Source: Saprospiraceae bacterium
GTDB lineage: Bacteria > Bacteroidota > Bacteroidia > Chitinophagales > Saprospiraceae
DNA: 13,164 bases
NCBI GenBank assembly: GCA_020852155.1
Contig: JADZBJ010000232.1
Span: 1-13,164, forward strand
Direction of reading: 5' to 3'
A program made the translations under genes and the position numbers. Under the pieces are notes generated by a model, which did not search any database, was not told the origin of the DNA, and worked only from the letters and a program-made list of their open reading frames with translations. Shown here piece by piece: positions 1 through 6,065 of this stretch. Every line of letters starts with the position of its first letter. Within the stretch, counting starts at the first letter, position 1.

Positions 1-967
1 CTTTGATATCTGATGCTTTCAAATCATACTGATATAAATAGAAGCCAGAGGTATGATACAAATAACGGGAATCAGGCGAAATGGCATTAAAACTACCAAT
101 GAAGAGTTCCTCATCTGCATGAGTAATGACGCGAAGATTGCTCAACAAGCCCGTACAACGATCAAAATCATAAATACCAATCGTGTCTGGTTTATACTTG
201 GTCTTTCCCTTTGATCGAACATACGTTTCCCCATCGGGGGAAAAAACCGCCTGACACAATCCCGCTTCAACACCTATTCCTGGCTCCAGTGTTTGTTCAC
301 CAATCAGCGATACACCTGTTGGATCCAGTAACAACCTGAAGTACCTGGCAGTGGCTAATTCAGGAACGAGTATCCACCAGTCGCGACCGTTAGCATGGCG
401 GCAAGCTGTTATCATACCGTTGTCAAGTTCATTATCAATCAGCAGTTGATTGTAAGACGTCATAGCGCCTTTGCCGCCATTAAGGCTCATATCAATCGTA
501 GAGTACCGTAAATAATAAGTTTTCTGAATGTCGGGATTGGCTGTCGGGCCGTAAAACGGATGTATCAAAACTAGTTTGTTCGAATTCGGAACAGGCAACA
601 TCAAAACACCCTGTAAAACTTCGAGTCCGTAATACCCTCCGTAAGGGCCGCTCGTCATGAACTCACTCCCTTGCATTGTATAGCCCGTTTTATCGGCTAC
701 GAACTGCCCATTGGTGTATGCTTGCAACTTTCCGAGCGGATCGCATACACTGGCAACCGTGGTCCTCATTTTAAATGGCTGATACTGAACAGTTCTTTTC
801 ACGACACTGTCCTTGAAATCCAATATGTTACCCGCTGAAAAGTCGTTGACAAACTCGGTTTCGCCGATAATCCATTGGTAATCCCGTTTTTCGTCTATCA
901 AAGGCTGAGTCATTACCAATGTAGGCAGCAGCGCAAGAATAAAAGCAGAAAAAGCCCTGGTTATCAT
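1..967 (-). CDS. Secreted beta-propeller-like surface protein, 5' part (3' end beyond window); paralogue of the next gene
   Basis: I translated this by hand; the frame is open from the ATG at 967 to the left edge, about 322 codons. Residues 1-20 form a signal peptide (MITRAFSAFILALLPTLVMT), followed by QPLIDEKRDYQWIIGE. The rest matches the neighbouring gene at 1053-2798 almost end to end: CRHANGRDWWILVPE, YFRLLLDP, AVFSPDGE, IYDFDRCTGLLSN and SFNAISPDSRYLYHT all recur. The repeated SPDG/SPDS blocks look like beta-propeller blades, which is an inference from pattern only. By analogy with the paralogue, the missing C-terminus probably carries a PKD domain and a T9SS sorting domain. An in-frame ATG 13 codons upstream (1006) would put 13 extra residues before the signal peptide, so I prefer 967. 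The gene lies 85 bp downstream of its paralogue on the same strand. Its molecular function is unknown. Confidence 0.85.
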   Translation of the reverse strand, partial: MITRAFSAFILALLPTLVMTQPLIDEKRDYQWIIGETEFVNDFSAGNILDFKDSVVKRTVQYQPFKMRTTVASVCDPLGKLQAYTNGQFVADKTGYTMQGSEFMTSGPYGGYYGLEVLQGVLMLPVPNSNKLVLIHPFYGPTANPDIQKTYYLRYSTIDMSLNGGKGAMTSYNQLLIDNELDNGMITACRHANGRDWWILVPELATARYFRLLLDPTGVSLIGEQTLEPGIGVEAGLCQAVFSPDGETYVRSKGKTKYKPDTIGIYDFDRCTGLLSNLRVITHADEELFIGSFNAISPDSRYLYHTSGFYLYQYDLKASDIK

Positions 968-1052
968 GGTTGAATTTAGAGGCGAAACGATGAATATAAT
1001 ACTCATAATCAAAACATTAGACACCTAAATGTGGAATTAGAACCCTTGAGGA

Positions 1053-2798
1053 TCACTCTCCGGCTTTGATTAACTTTTGTCTGTACGCCATTACCCCATC
1101 CTCAACAACACACAACAGATAAAGCCCGGACGGATACCCGGACAAGGAAGCCTCATATTGAATGGCTTCTGTGGACAGCGTTTGTTCAAGCACCAGCCGA
1201 CCATTGGCATCGTACAGAATGATACGCCTTGTTTTTGCTGAAGATGCCGGACACCATACCCTACAATACGCCAAAATAGGATTGGGCGTAACAAAATACT
1301 CTATTTTGTGAGCAGGCATGACATCCGCGGCACTGATGACACCCACCCTGACCGATTGGCAACGGGTCTGCTCGCCCAGCGCATTGCTGGCTGTGAGGCA
1401 TACCGTATAGGTACCCGCCGCAGAGAACGTATGTACCGGATTGCGCTCGGTACTGCTGTTATCACTGCCACTGGCAGGATCGCCAAAATCCCAGACATAG
1501 GCATCAGGCTCACCAAAGGAGACATTGCGAAATTCCGCATAATGACCAAAAGGGTTATCATAGCGAAAACGCGCCTGAGGCAGGTTATCCAAACCCAGGG
1601 TATCACAGGCAGAGCCGTCCACCGGGCCAAGGCGATAGTTGGGGTAGTTGGGAATGCTGCGCCAATTCTTAGCAGGGATTGACACACAGTTTTCACAGAC
1701 TCCGCAGGCGATACCGGGCAGGTCTGGATTTTTGATCATGTTAAAGGCCCACGGCGGCGAGCAGTCGTAAATACGGCCATCCGGCGCCAATTGCATGGCA
1801 TCAAATCCATAACTCTGGGCCGTAGCGACCCGCACCCTGGAGGCTTTGATGTCCGGCGCTTGCAGGTCATATTGATACATATATTTACCTGTGGTGTGAT
1901 ACAGGTATCGGGAGTTGGGGGAAATGGCATTAAAACTACCAAAATAGAGAGAATCTTCCGCATGTGTAATCATGACAGGATTACTCAACAACCCGGTACA
2001 CCGATCAAAATCATAAATCTCTAAGGTGTCAGGTCTATAAAAAAAGTTTCCCTTACTGCGCACATACTTTTGACCATCTGGTGAAAAAACAGCCTGACTG
2101 GCGGTTACTGTATGACCGATTACAGACCCAACAATTTGCTCACCATCCAGATGTAAACCTGCTGGATCCAGCAATAAACGAAAATAGTTCGGGACAATCC
2201 ATTCTGGCACCAATATCCACCAGTCGCGCCCATTGGCATGGCGACAGGCCGTCAACATACCCGCCTCCAGCGTTTGATGGATAATGATCTGATTGGTCAA
2301 GGTCATAGCACCCAAACCTCCGTTTGCGTCTAAATCTATGACCGAATAATTTTGGTGATAATTTTTGAATATTACATTAGGTGCAGTGGCGAGAAAAGGA
2401 TGCAACAGCACTAATTTCCTTGAGTTTGGAACAGGTAATATCAGTACTCCTTGATGAACGGACAGACTACTGGTTTCACCACTGTACATGACCTGGCTGC
2501 CCGGCATAATTTCATGCAAATGGTTACTCACCCTGTGCCCATTGGTATAAGTAAGGATTGCTCCATTAGTGTCGCAAATGCTGGCACTTGTGATATATAA
2601 ATCGAACGGGATGGATTGATGGGAGGCAATCATACTGCTGTCACTGAACTGGATTAATGCACCATCCACATTAATTGGGGAAACGCCGTCTGCTCCGATA
2701 ATCCAGGCCCAATCCCGTTTTTCATCCAATTCGGGTTGTGCGAAAGTCAAAACAGGACAGCATAATAGGCTTAACAATATTAAGTTTGGTATCTTCAT
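1053..2798 (-). CDS. T9SS-exported surface protein with beta-propeller-like region, PKD domain and type A sorting domain
   Basis: A 581-residue protein from the ATG at 2798. Residues 1-20 are a signal peptide (MKIPNLILLSLLCCPVLTFA). Residues 22-390 are the paralogous region with SPDGQ, SPNSR and APDG blocks suggestive of propeller blades, plus a Cys-rich stretch (CGVCENC) near 365-371. Residues 408-487 form a PKD domain (YVWDFGDPASG, NPVHTFSAAGTYTVCLTA). Residues 501-581 form a T9SS type A sorting domain (FVTPNP, ILYDANGRLVLEQ, PSGLYLLCV, YRQKLIK). Known biology: such cargo crosses the outer membrane by the type IX system and is attached to the surface or released. The frame stays open upstream to an ATG at 2837, but that start lies inside a hairpin (2825-2859) and would place 13 residues before the signal peptide, so 2798 is preferred. 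The first gene of the window is a tandem copy. No catalytic site was recognised; an adhesin or structural role is only a guess. Confidence 0.88.
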   Translation of the reverse strand: MKIPNLILLSLLCCPVLTFAQPELDEKRDWAWIIGADGVSPINVDGALIQFSDSSMIASHQSIPFDLYITSASICDTNGAILTYTNGHRVSNHLHEIMPGSQVMYSGETSSLSVHQGVLILPVPNSRKLVLLHPFLATAPNVIFKNYHQNYSVIDLDANGGLGAMTLTNQIIIHQTLEAGMLTACRHANGRDWWILVPEWIVPNYFRLLLDPAGLHLDGEQIVGSVIGHTVTASQAVFSPDGQKYVRSKGNFFYRPDTLEIYDFDRCTGLLSNPVMITHAEDSLYFGSFNAISPNSRYLYHTTGKYMYQYDLQAPDIKASRVRVATAQSYGFDAMQLAPDGRIYDCSPPWAFNMIKNPDLPGIACGVCENCVSIPAKNWRSIPNYPNYRLGPVDGSACDTLGLDNLPQARFRYDNPFGHYAEFRNVSFGEPDAYVWDFGDPASGSDNSSTERNPVHTFSAAGTYTVCLTASNALGEQTRCQSVRVGVISAADVMPAHKIEYFVTPNPILAYCRVWCPASSAKTRRIILYDANGRLVLEQTLSTEAIQYEASLSGYPSGLYLLCVVEDGVMAYRQKLIKAGE

Positions 2799-2824
2799 AA
2801 CGATAAATAACCTACATGAATGGA

Positions 2825-2859
2825 TTGCTGCCGACACACGATTAGCGTGCCGGCAGCAA
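2825..2859 (-). terminator. Hairpin between the two T9SS genes, probable terminator
   Basis: Arms 2825-2837 (ttgctgccgacac) and 2847-2859 (gtgccggcagcaa) pair over 13 bp with one mismatch around a 9-nt loop. The hairpin sits just after the stop of the sorting-domain gene at 2867 and before the start at 2798, as expected for a terminator on the minus strand. No clear U-run follows, so it could instead be an attenuating or processing hairpin. Confidence 0.5.
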
Positions 2860-2866
2860 CAAGGTA

Positions 2867-3711
2867 TTATATTTTTATCAACTTCCGGGTAAATACCGGA
2901 ATACCATCTTCCAGTATCTGCAATATAAAGACGCCATGAGGCAGGTCAGTTGTTGGCAACAAACATTGCCCTGCCGTTGCAGAACAGGATTGAGTACGAA
3001 GAATCCTGCCACGCACATCGTTAATGACGACTATTCTCTCATTAGCCGTGCTTTCAGGCAGTTGTATTTGGAGATCATCCATTACCGGATTCGGCTGAAT
3101 TGCAAACACCCGTTCTGATGGGATAGCGGGTTGTTGTCTGTCTTGTCCGCTTTCGGTCAAGCCATCACCACAATTATCCGGCCACTCAATCAATGTATCC
3201 TGTACTGCTGACCATGCCGAACGCGCAGCATATACCACAGCTCCGCCATCATTAGGGCACTGAATCGCAATTTGATAAAGGGTGCTTTGTTGTGTCGGCG
3301 TCAGGTCAATATCTCCCCTGACCAAGTGCGAAAGATATAGATTTAACCAGTTTTTTTCATTCGTGCCTTGTATTGTCGTCGTCGTAACAGCAGAAAGTTG
3401 CGTACCCAACTGATCCAACCCCGTATTCCAGACTGCCCAACGGTCGGTCATGAATTGACCTATCGCTGACTGGTTATCAGCATACTGTTGCCATAATGAT
3501 GCAGTGTCAAATTTGCCTGAACAAAACCGTTACCAAGGTTCGTTAGCGAAAGTGATTGTGCACGAATCATTAATGGCGTCAGGAAGCCTAAAAAAAGGAC
3601 AACCAATACAGTTGCCCAACTTCCGGAGCGTGCGCTCTGGAAGTCGCGGTAGTGAAAATTTTTAACTGATGATAAGATTAAAAAATCTAGCAATCTGTTT
3701 AAAGCCAACAT
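2867..3711 (-). pseudogene. Small T9SS sorting-domain protein, broken by a single-base frameshift
   Basis: Two frames join into one sensible protein. From 3711 the first frame gives a long N-terminus with a hydrophobic signal segment (ATVLVVLFLGFLTPLMIRAQ) and then SLSLTNLGNGFVQAN, but stops at 3460. The second frame, open from about 3530, reads FDTASLWQQYADNQSAIGQF straight into MTDRWAVWNTGLDQL and continues to 2867. Adding one base to the three-base A run at 3509-3511 (T on the coding strand) fuses them as QAN-FDTASL, giving about 281 residues. The C-terminal third is a T9SS type A sorting domain (FAIQPNPVMDDLQIQL, INDVRGRILRTQ, LPHGVFILQILEDG, RKLIKI). The middle (LTPTQQSTLYQIAIQCPNDGGAVVYAARS) resembles the tail that precedes the sorting domain in large Saprospiria surface proteins, so this may be the remnant of a larger gene. 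The N-terminus lies within the inverted repeat at 3648-3758, so the native start is uncertain. A sequencing error is the alternative explanation. Confidence 0.7.
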
Positions 3712-3758
3712 TTTAAATCACTTTTATCTTCCTTCATCAGTTAAAAATTTTCACTACC
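3648..3758. repeat. Perfect 25-bp inverted repeat pair around a 61-bp centre (MITE-like)
   Basis: The left arm 3648-3672 (ggtagtgaaaatttttaact then gatga) is the exact reverse complement of the right arm 3734-3758 (tcatcagttaaaaattttca then ctacc). The 61-bp centre is AT-rich and contains the first codons of the broken T9SS gene. I see no flanking target-site duplication and no U-run after the stem. The length (111 bp) and perfect arms suggest a miniature inverted-repeat element or the joined ends of a lost insertion sequence; a regulatory stem is possible. Confidence 0.65.
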
Positions 3759-3811
3759 CAAAAATATTCAAGCACGGAAAAAACAGAAATCCTAAAAAGA
3801 AGACGAGAACC

Positions 3812-4288
3812 TTATTCATTTTCGACATGGATGGGTTTAATAAAATAATATATACAAGAATCTGTATTTAGAATTATGTTTAAAAAAATGGTGTCTGTTT
3901 CTGACTTGTCGATAATTTGAAGGTAATAACCTAAATCGGGCTCAATAACCTTTGGGGCGGTTTGCCATGTTTTTTCAGACTTACTTTTGTAAATAATTTT
4001 AATTGAAGGGTTGTTATATTTAAGAAAGTAATTTGAGAACTGTAATTTACTTCTTTCAATACTAAAAAGATGGTTTTCTATTTTCCATGCTTTTTCGCAC
4101 CAAAAACTAATTGGAGTAAAATTAAATTCACAAATGCTTTTAGGTGTCAATCTTAGAGAATCTATGAAAAATCCGTTCTTTATTGATTCATCTTTTGAGG
4201 ATGAATATAGTTGTACTGTTTTTCTTTCTTGGATGCCTAAGCACCCATAAAAACAAATTGATAAAAACAATATCGTTGCTAATTTCAT
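3812..4288 (-). CDS. Lipoprotein of unknown function, coupled to the toxin fragment; candidate immunity protein
   Basis: A 158-residue protein. Residues 1-15 are a lipoprotein signal peptide (MKLATILFLSICFYG) with Cys16 as the likely lipidated residue; the lipobox FYGC has Phe where Leu is usual. The mature part has no transmembrane segment and ends in charged residues (IKPIHVENE). I do not recognise the family. Its ATG overlaps the TGA of the toxin fragment (ATGA at 4285-4288), which implies translational coupling. Known pattern: immunity genes sit directly downstream of, and often overlap, toxin C-termini of Rhs or other polymorphic toxins, and lipoprotein immunity proteins protect against toxins acting in the periplasm. 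The immunity role is therefore inferred from position alone. Codon use is strongly AT-rich, like the rest of 3650-5530 and unlike the genes after 6066. Confidence 0.75.
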   Translation of the reverse strand: MKLATILFLSICFYGCLGIQERKTVQLYSSSKDESIKNGFFIDSLRLTPKSICEFNFTPISFWCEKAWKIENHLFSIERSKLQFSNYFLKYNNPSIKIIYKSKSEKTWQTAPKVIEPDLGYYLQIIDKSETDTIFLNIILNTDSCIYYFIKPIHVENE

Positions 4289-4809
4289 TGTTTTACAAGA
4301 TTTAAGTCCTTATCTAATTTGTAAGTTCCGGCTTCGACTTTGATTTTACCATTTTCATCAAGTACTTGGGAAAAAACAAAAGAATTTTTCTTTCTTTGTT
4401 CATCTGTTGGTGTTTTTGCATTTTCCTTGATAAATTTGCTAAGTGCTCCGGGTGTTTGCCCCCTGGGTACAAAATTAATATTTTCACCAGAATTTTTAGA
4501 TGCAATTTCTTGAAAATCAAGCACCGGAATTGTTATACCAAATATTGTTTGCTTCTCTCCTACTTTCAGCCCTCCTTAAAAAATTACATTCCGACAAAAA
4601 TCAGCACAATTATTTTCATTTAAATCATAGGACGAGTGGACATCTTTTTCAGCGGTTGCAAGCATTTGAACATCTTGTTCATGTGTTGTTTTCATTCGAT
4701 ATCCGTATTCATGTGTTCCCGTACTCCCAAATTGATCTTGAAAGTCTTGTAAAGAATTGAAAGCAATAATAGAGTTGTTGCGACGTAAGTCGTTGATTTT
4801 CAATAGCAT
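4285..4809 (-). pseudogene. C-terminal fragment of a polymorphic toxin (papain-like NC motif), with internal stop and lost 5' end
   Basis: The frame reads IIAFNSLQDFQDQFGSTG, HEYGYRMKTTHEQDVQML, VHSSYDLNENNCADFCRNVI, then a TAA at 4576-4578. It resumes in the same frame as GGLKVGEKQTIFGITIPVLD and continues to the TGA at 4285. The stretch YDLNENNCADF resembles the nucleophile region of permuted papain-like hydrolases (LRAT/NlpC-like), where a Tyr and an Asn-Cys pair are typical. The family is a suggestion from the motif, not a match I could run. The upstream end is replaced by the inverted-repeat element at 4771-4919; the ATG at 4809 lies inside that element, so it is not the native start. 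No delivery domain (Rhs core, PAAR, VgrG) is present in the window. The fragment overlaps the lipoprotein gene downstream and follows an Imm26-like gene upstream, as expected of a displaced toxin tip. It is probably inactive. Confidence 0.6.
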
Positions 4810-4919
4810 TTTTAAAATCAGGTATCGAATTTTGGCCTACACCAATGGTTTTAAAAGGCTTATTTAACGCCATTAAAAAAACGTCATTGATTATCAATCA
4901 GTTACGTCGCAACAACCCT
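4771..4919. repeat. 149-bp MITE-like element with about 43-bp imperfect terminal inverted repeats
   Basis: The left end agagttgttgcgacgtaa (from 4771) and the right end ttacgtcgcaacaaccct (to 4919) are inverted copies with one mismatch in the outer 18 bp. Similarity continues inward (cgttgattttcaatagcatt against the complement of the right arm) for about 43 bp in total, roughly 34 of 43 positions matching. The flanks carry AAT on both sides (4768-4770 and 4920-4922), a possible but weak 3-bp target duplication. The element replaces the 5' part of the toxin fragment. It has no transposase and is probably a non-autonomous derivative of an insertion sequence with these ends. Confidence 0.7.
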
Positions 4920-4995
4920 AATATATGCCTTGAATATTTTTGGCCCCACCTATTAGCCTTAGGATTATTCAAAGAGCATAAAATTCATACCGATA

Positions 4996-5526
4996 CTAGT
5001 GGTTTTGTAATATTTTATCTGCGATTATCTTTGATTCCAACGTTACTGAGTAGCGCATATTTTCATAACTATCATTCCAATCTTGATACCCCCAATAGGC
5101 TTTAAGTGCATTCTCGTATCGCACAGGAGCTATTTCTGATAAATAGGGCAGCTGATTGAATTGATATTCGGTAATTTTACAAATGCGATTCCCTAAATAA
5201 TCAGATAAGTAAATTTCATCTGGTGGGGTACCTAATTTAAAGAAGGGCATTTGAATTGCGTTTATATTATGAACGCGATTGCCAATTACATGCCAGTGCT
5301 TATGATATATTTTTGCATCAAAAGTGTATCCTAAAAATATAATTTTTGACTCAATTGCATGATCTATATCATTTTCAGTCATGCTATTTGACTGAAAATT
5401 AAAAATTGAAATCATAAATCCACCGGATTTATGATTATAGTCACTTACACATTGACCAAACCCCAAACTGTTTTGTTCAAGTGGTATCGCTATGATGTCA
5501 CCTTTTGTAAGAATTTTTTTTTTCAT
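4996..5526 (-). CDS. Imm26-like immunity protein
   Basis: A 176-residue soluble protein with no signal peptide. The N-terminus KKKILTKGDIIAIPLEQNSLGFGQ matches the pattern I associate with the Imm26 immunity family: a basic start, KGD, a hydrophobic IPL strand and then a Gly-rich strand. The later IIFLGYTFDAKIYHKHWHVIGN and MPFFKLGTPPDEIYLSDYLGN stretches are also consistent with it. Known biology: Imm26 proteins are cytoplasmic antidotes encoded beside nuclease-type or other polymorphic toxins. No matching toxin lies directly upstream; that side holds only inverted-repeat debris, so this looks like an orphan immunity gene. The ATG at 5526 is followed by a run of ten A (codons 2-4 plus one base), a tract prone to slippage. 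A toxin fragment and a lipoprotein follow downstream on the same strand. Confidence 0.65.
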   Translation of the reverse strand: MKKKILTKGDIIAIPLEQNSLGFGQCVSDYNHKSGGFMISIFNFQSNSMTENDIDHAIESKIIFLGYTFDAKIYHKHWHVIGNRVHNINAIQMPFFKLGTPPDEIYLSDYLGNRICKITEYQFNQLPYLSEIAPVRYENALKAYWGYQDWNDSYENMRYSVTLESKIIADKILQNH

Positions 5527-5679
5527 AACTAAAAATCAACCTTTTGGGCTTTGTTGCATGACTAAAGATTATTTGGGTTTTCGGCATTTCCCCCAATCCG
5601 AATGACGAATTCAAGCGTTCTCTAAATCATGTTTGGAGATACCTGTCGTTTTCCAAATTAAATTTAGCCATGTAACAGA

Positions 5680-5828
5680 GCCACTTTTTTGGGGTAGTGC
5701 CAATTCATGAGTAACGTTTTAGAGCGTATTCGGAAATTGGGTTTGCACCGAACACACTCTTACTTTAAACTATTGATAATCAAAATTTTATCAAAATTTA
5801 TCACTCATAATTTGGCACTATCTAAAAG
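5680..5828. repeat. 149-bp MITE-like element flanked by a 9-bp direct repeat
   Basis: The inverted core arms are tagtgccaattcatgagt (5695-5712) and actcataatttggcacta (5803-5820), 16 of 18 positions matching. Outside them lie further T-rich matching bases (cactttttt on the left, ctaaaag on the right). The 9-bp sequence tgtaacaga occurs at 5671-5679 and again at 5829-5837, directly abutting the inferred ends, and looks like a target-site duplication. The only ORF inside (5707-5841, 44 codons) runs out past the right end and is not convincing. The stretch 5527-5670 has no gene that I can support. Confidence 0.6.
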
Positions 5829-5880
5829 TGTAACAGATTAGGTCGCTCCCATTTTCGTCACCCCTCCTAACCAGTAATAT

Positions 5881-5946
5881 TTTTTCAATGAAATGGATGG
5901 CAGAGGCGTTGCATGCAACACCTCTGCCATTCATTACAATGAAAAA
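5881..5946. terminator. 66-bp palindrome downstream of the peptide transporter, possible terminator
   Basis: The sequence is centred on gcatgc (5911-5916). The 33-bp arms 5881-5913 and 5914-5946 are inverted copies with about four mismatches and no loop; the strongest part is atggcagaggcgttgca facing tgcaacacctctgccat. It lies about 120 bp beyond the stop of the transporter on the minus strand. Neither strand has a U-run after the stem, so termination is plausible but unproven; a cruciform or a repeat-family member is an alternative. Confidence 0.5.
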
Positions 5947-6020
5947 CCAAACAAAATAATCAGCATATCAGGCTAATGTTATCCATCAAAACGAGCTATC
6001 CCCTACTCATGAGCGCCCTC

Positions 6021-6052
6021 AACCAAATAACCAATTAACCAGATAACCAATC
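6021..6052. repeat. Four tandem 8-bp repeats (AACCAAWY)
   Basis: The units aaccaaat, aaccaatt, aaccagat and aaccaatc follow each other without gaps just after the stop of the peptide transporter. Similar short-period tracts flank the endonuclease gene (10889-10920 and 11846-11905). Confidence 0.7.
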
Positions 6053-6065
6053 ACCCAACTCCTCC

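Noticed and set aside
1012..1024. TAATGTTTTG as a promoter for the first gene
   Set aside because: It needs an extra base relative to TAnnTTTG and has no supporting -33 element.
3758..3772. 15-bp match ccaaaaatattcaag, inverted at 4929-4943
   Set aside because: A single AT-rich 15-bp match in a 13-kb window can arise by chance, and similarity stops on both sides.
4709..4897. 62-codon minus-strand frame across the inverted-repeat element
   Set aside because: Its first half is the element and the rest is the toxin fragment read in the wrong frame.
5583..5675. Plus-strand stretch reading FGISPNPNDEFKRS, reminiscent of a T9SS sorting domain
   Set aside because: Only the PNP part fits; the following residues do not, and the frame opens right after a stop.
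5707..5841. 44-codon plus-strand ORF starting MSNVLERIRKLGLHRTHSYF
   Set aside because: It begins in the left inverted arm and ends beyond the right one; AT-rich and without any homologue that I recognise. At most a transposase relic.
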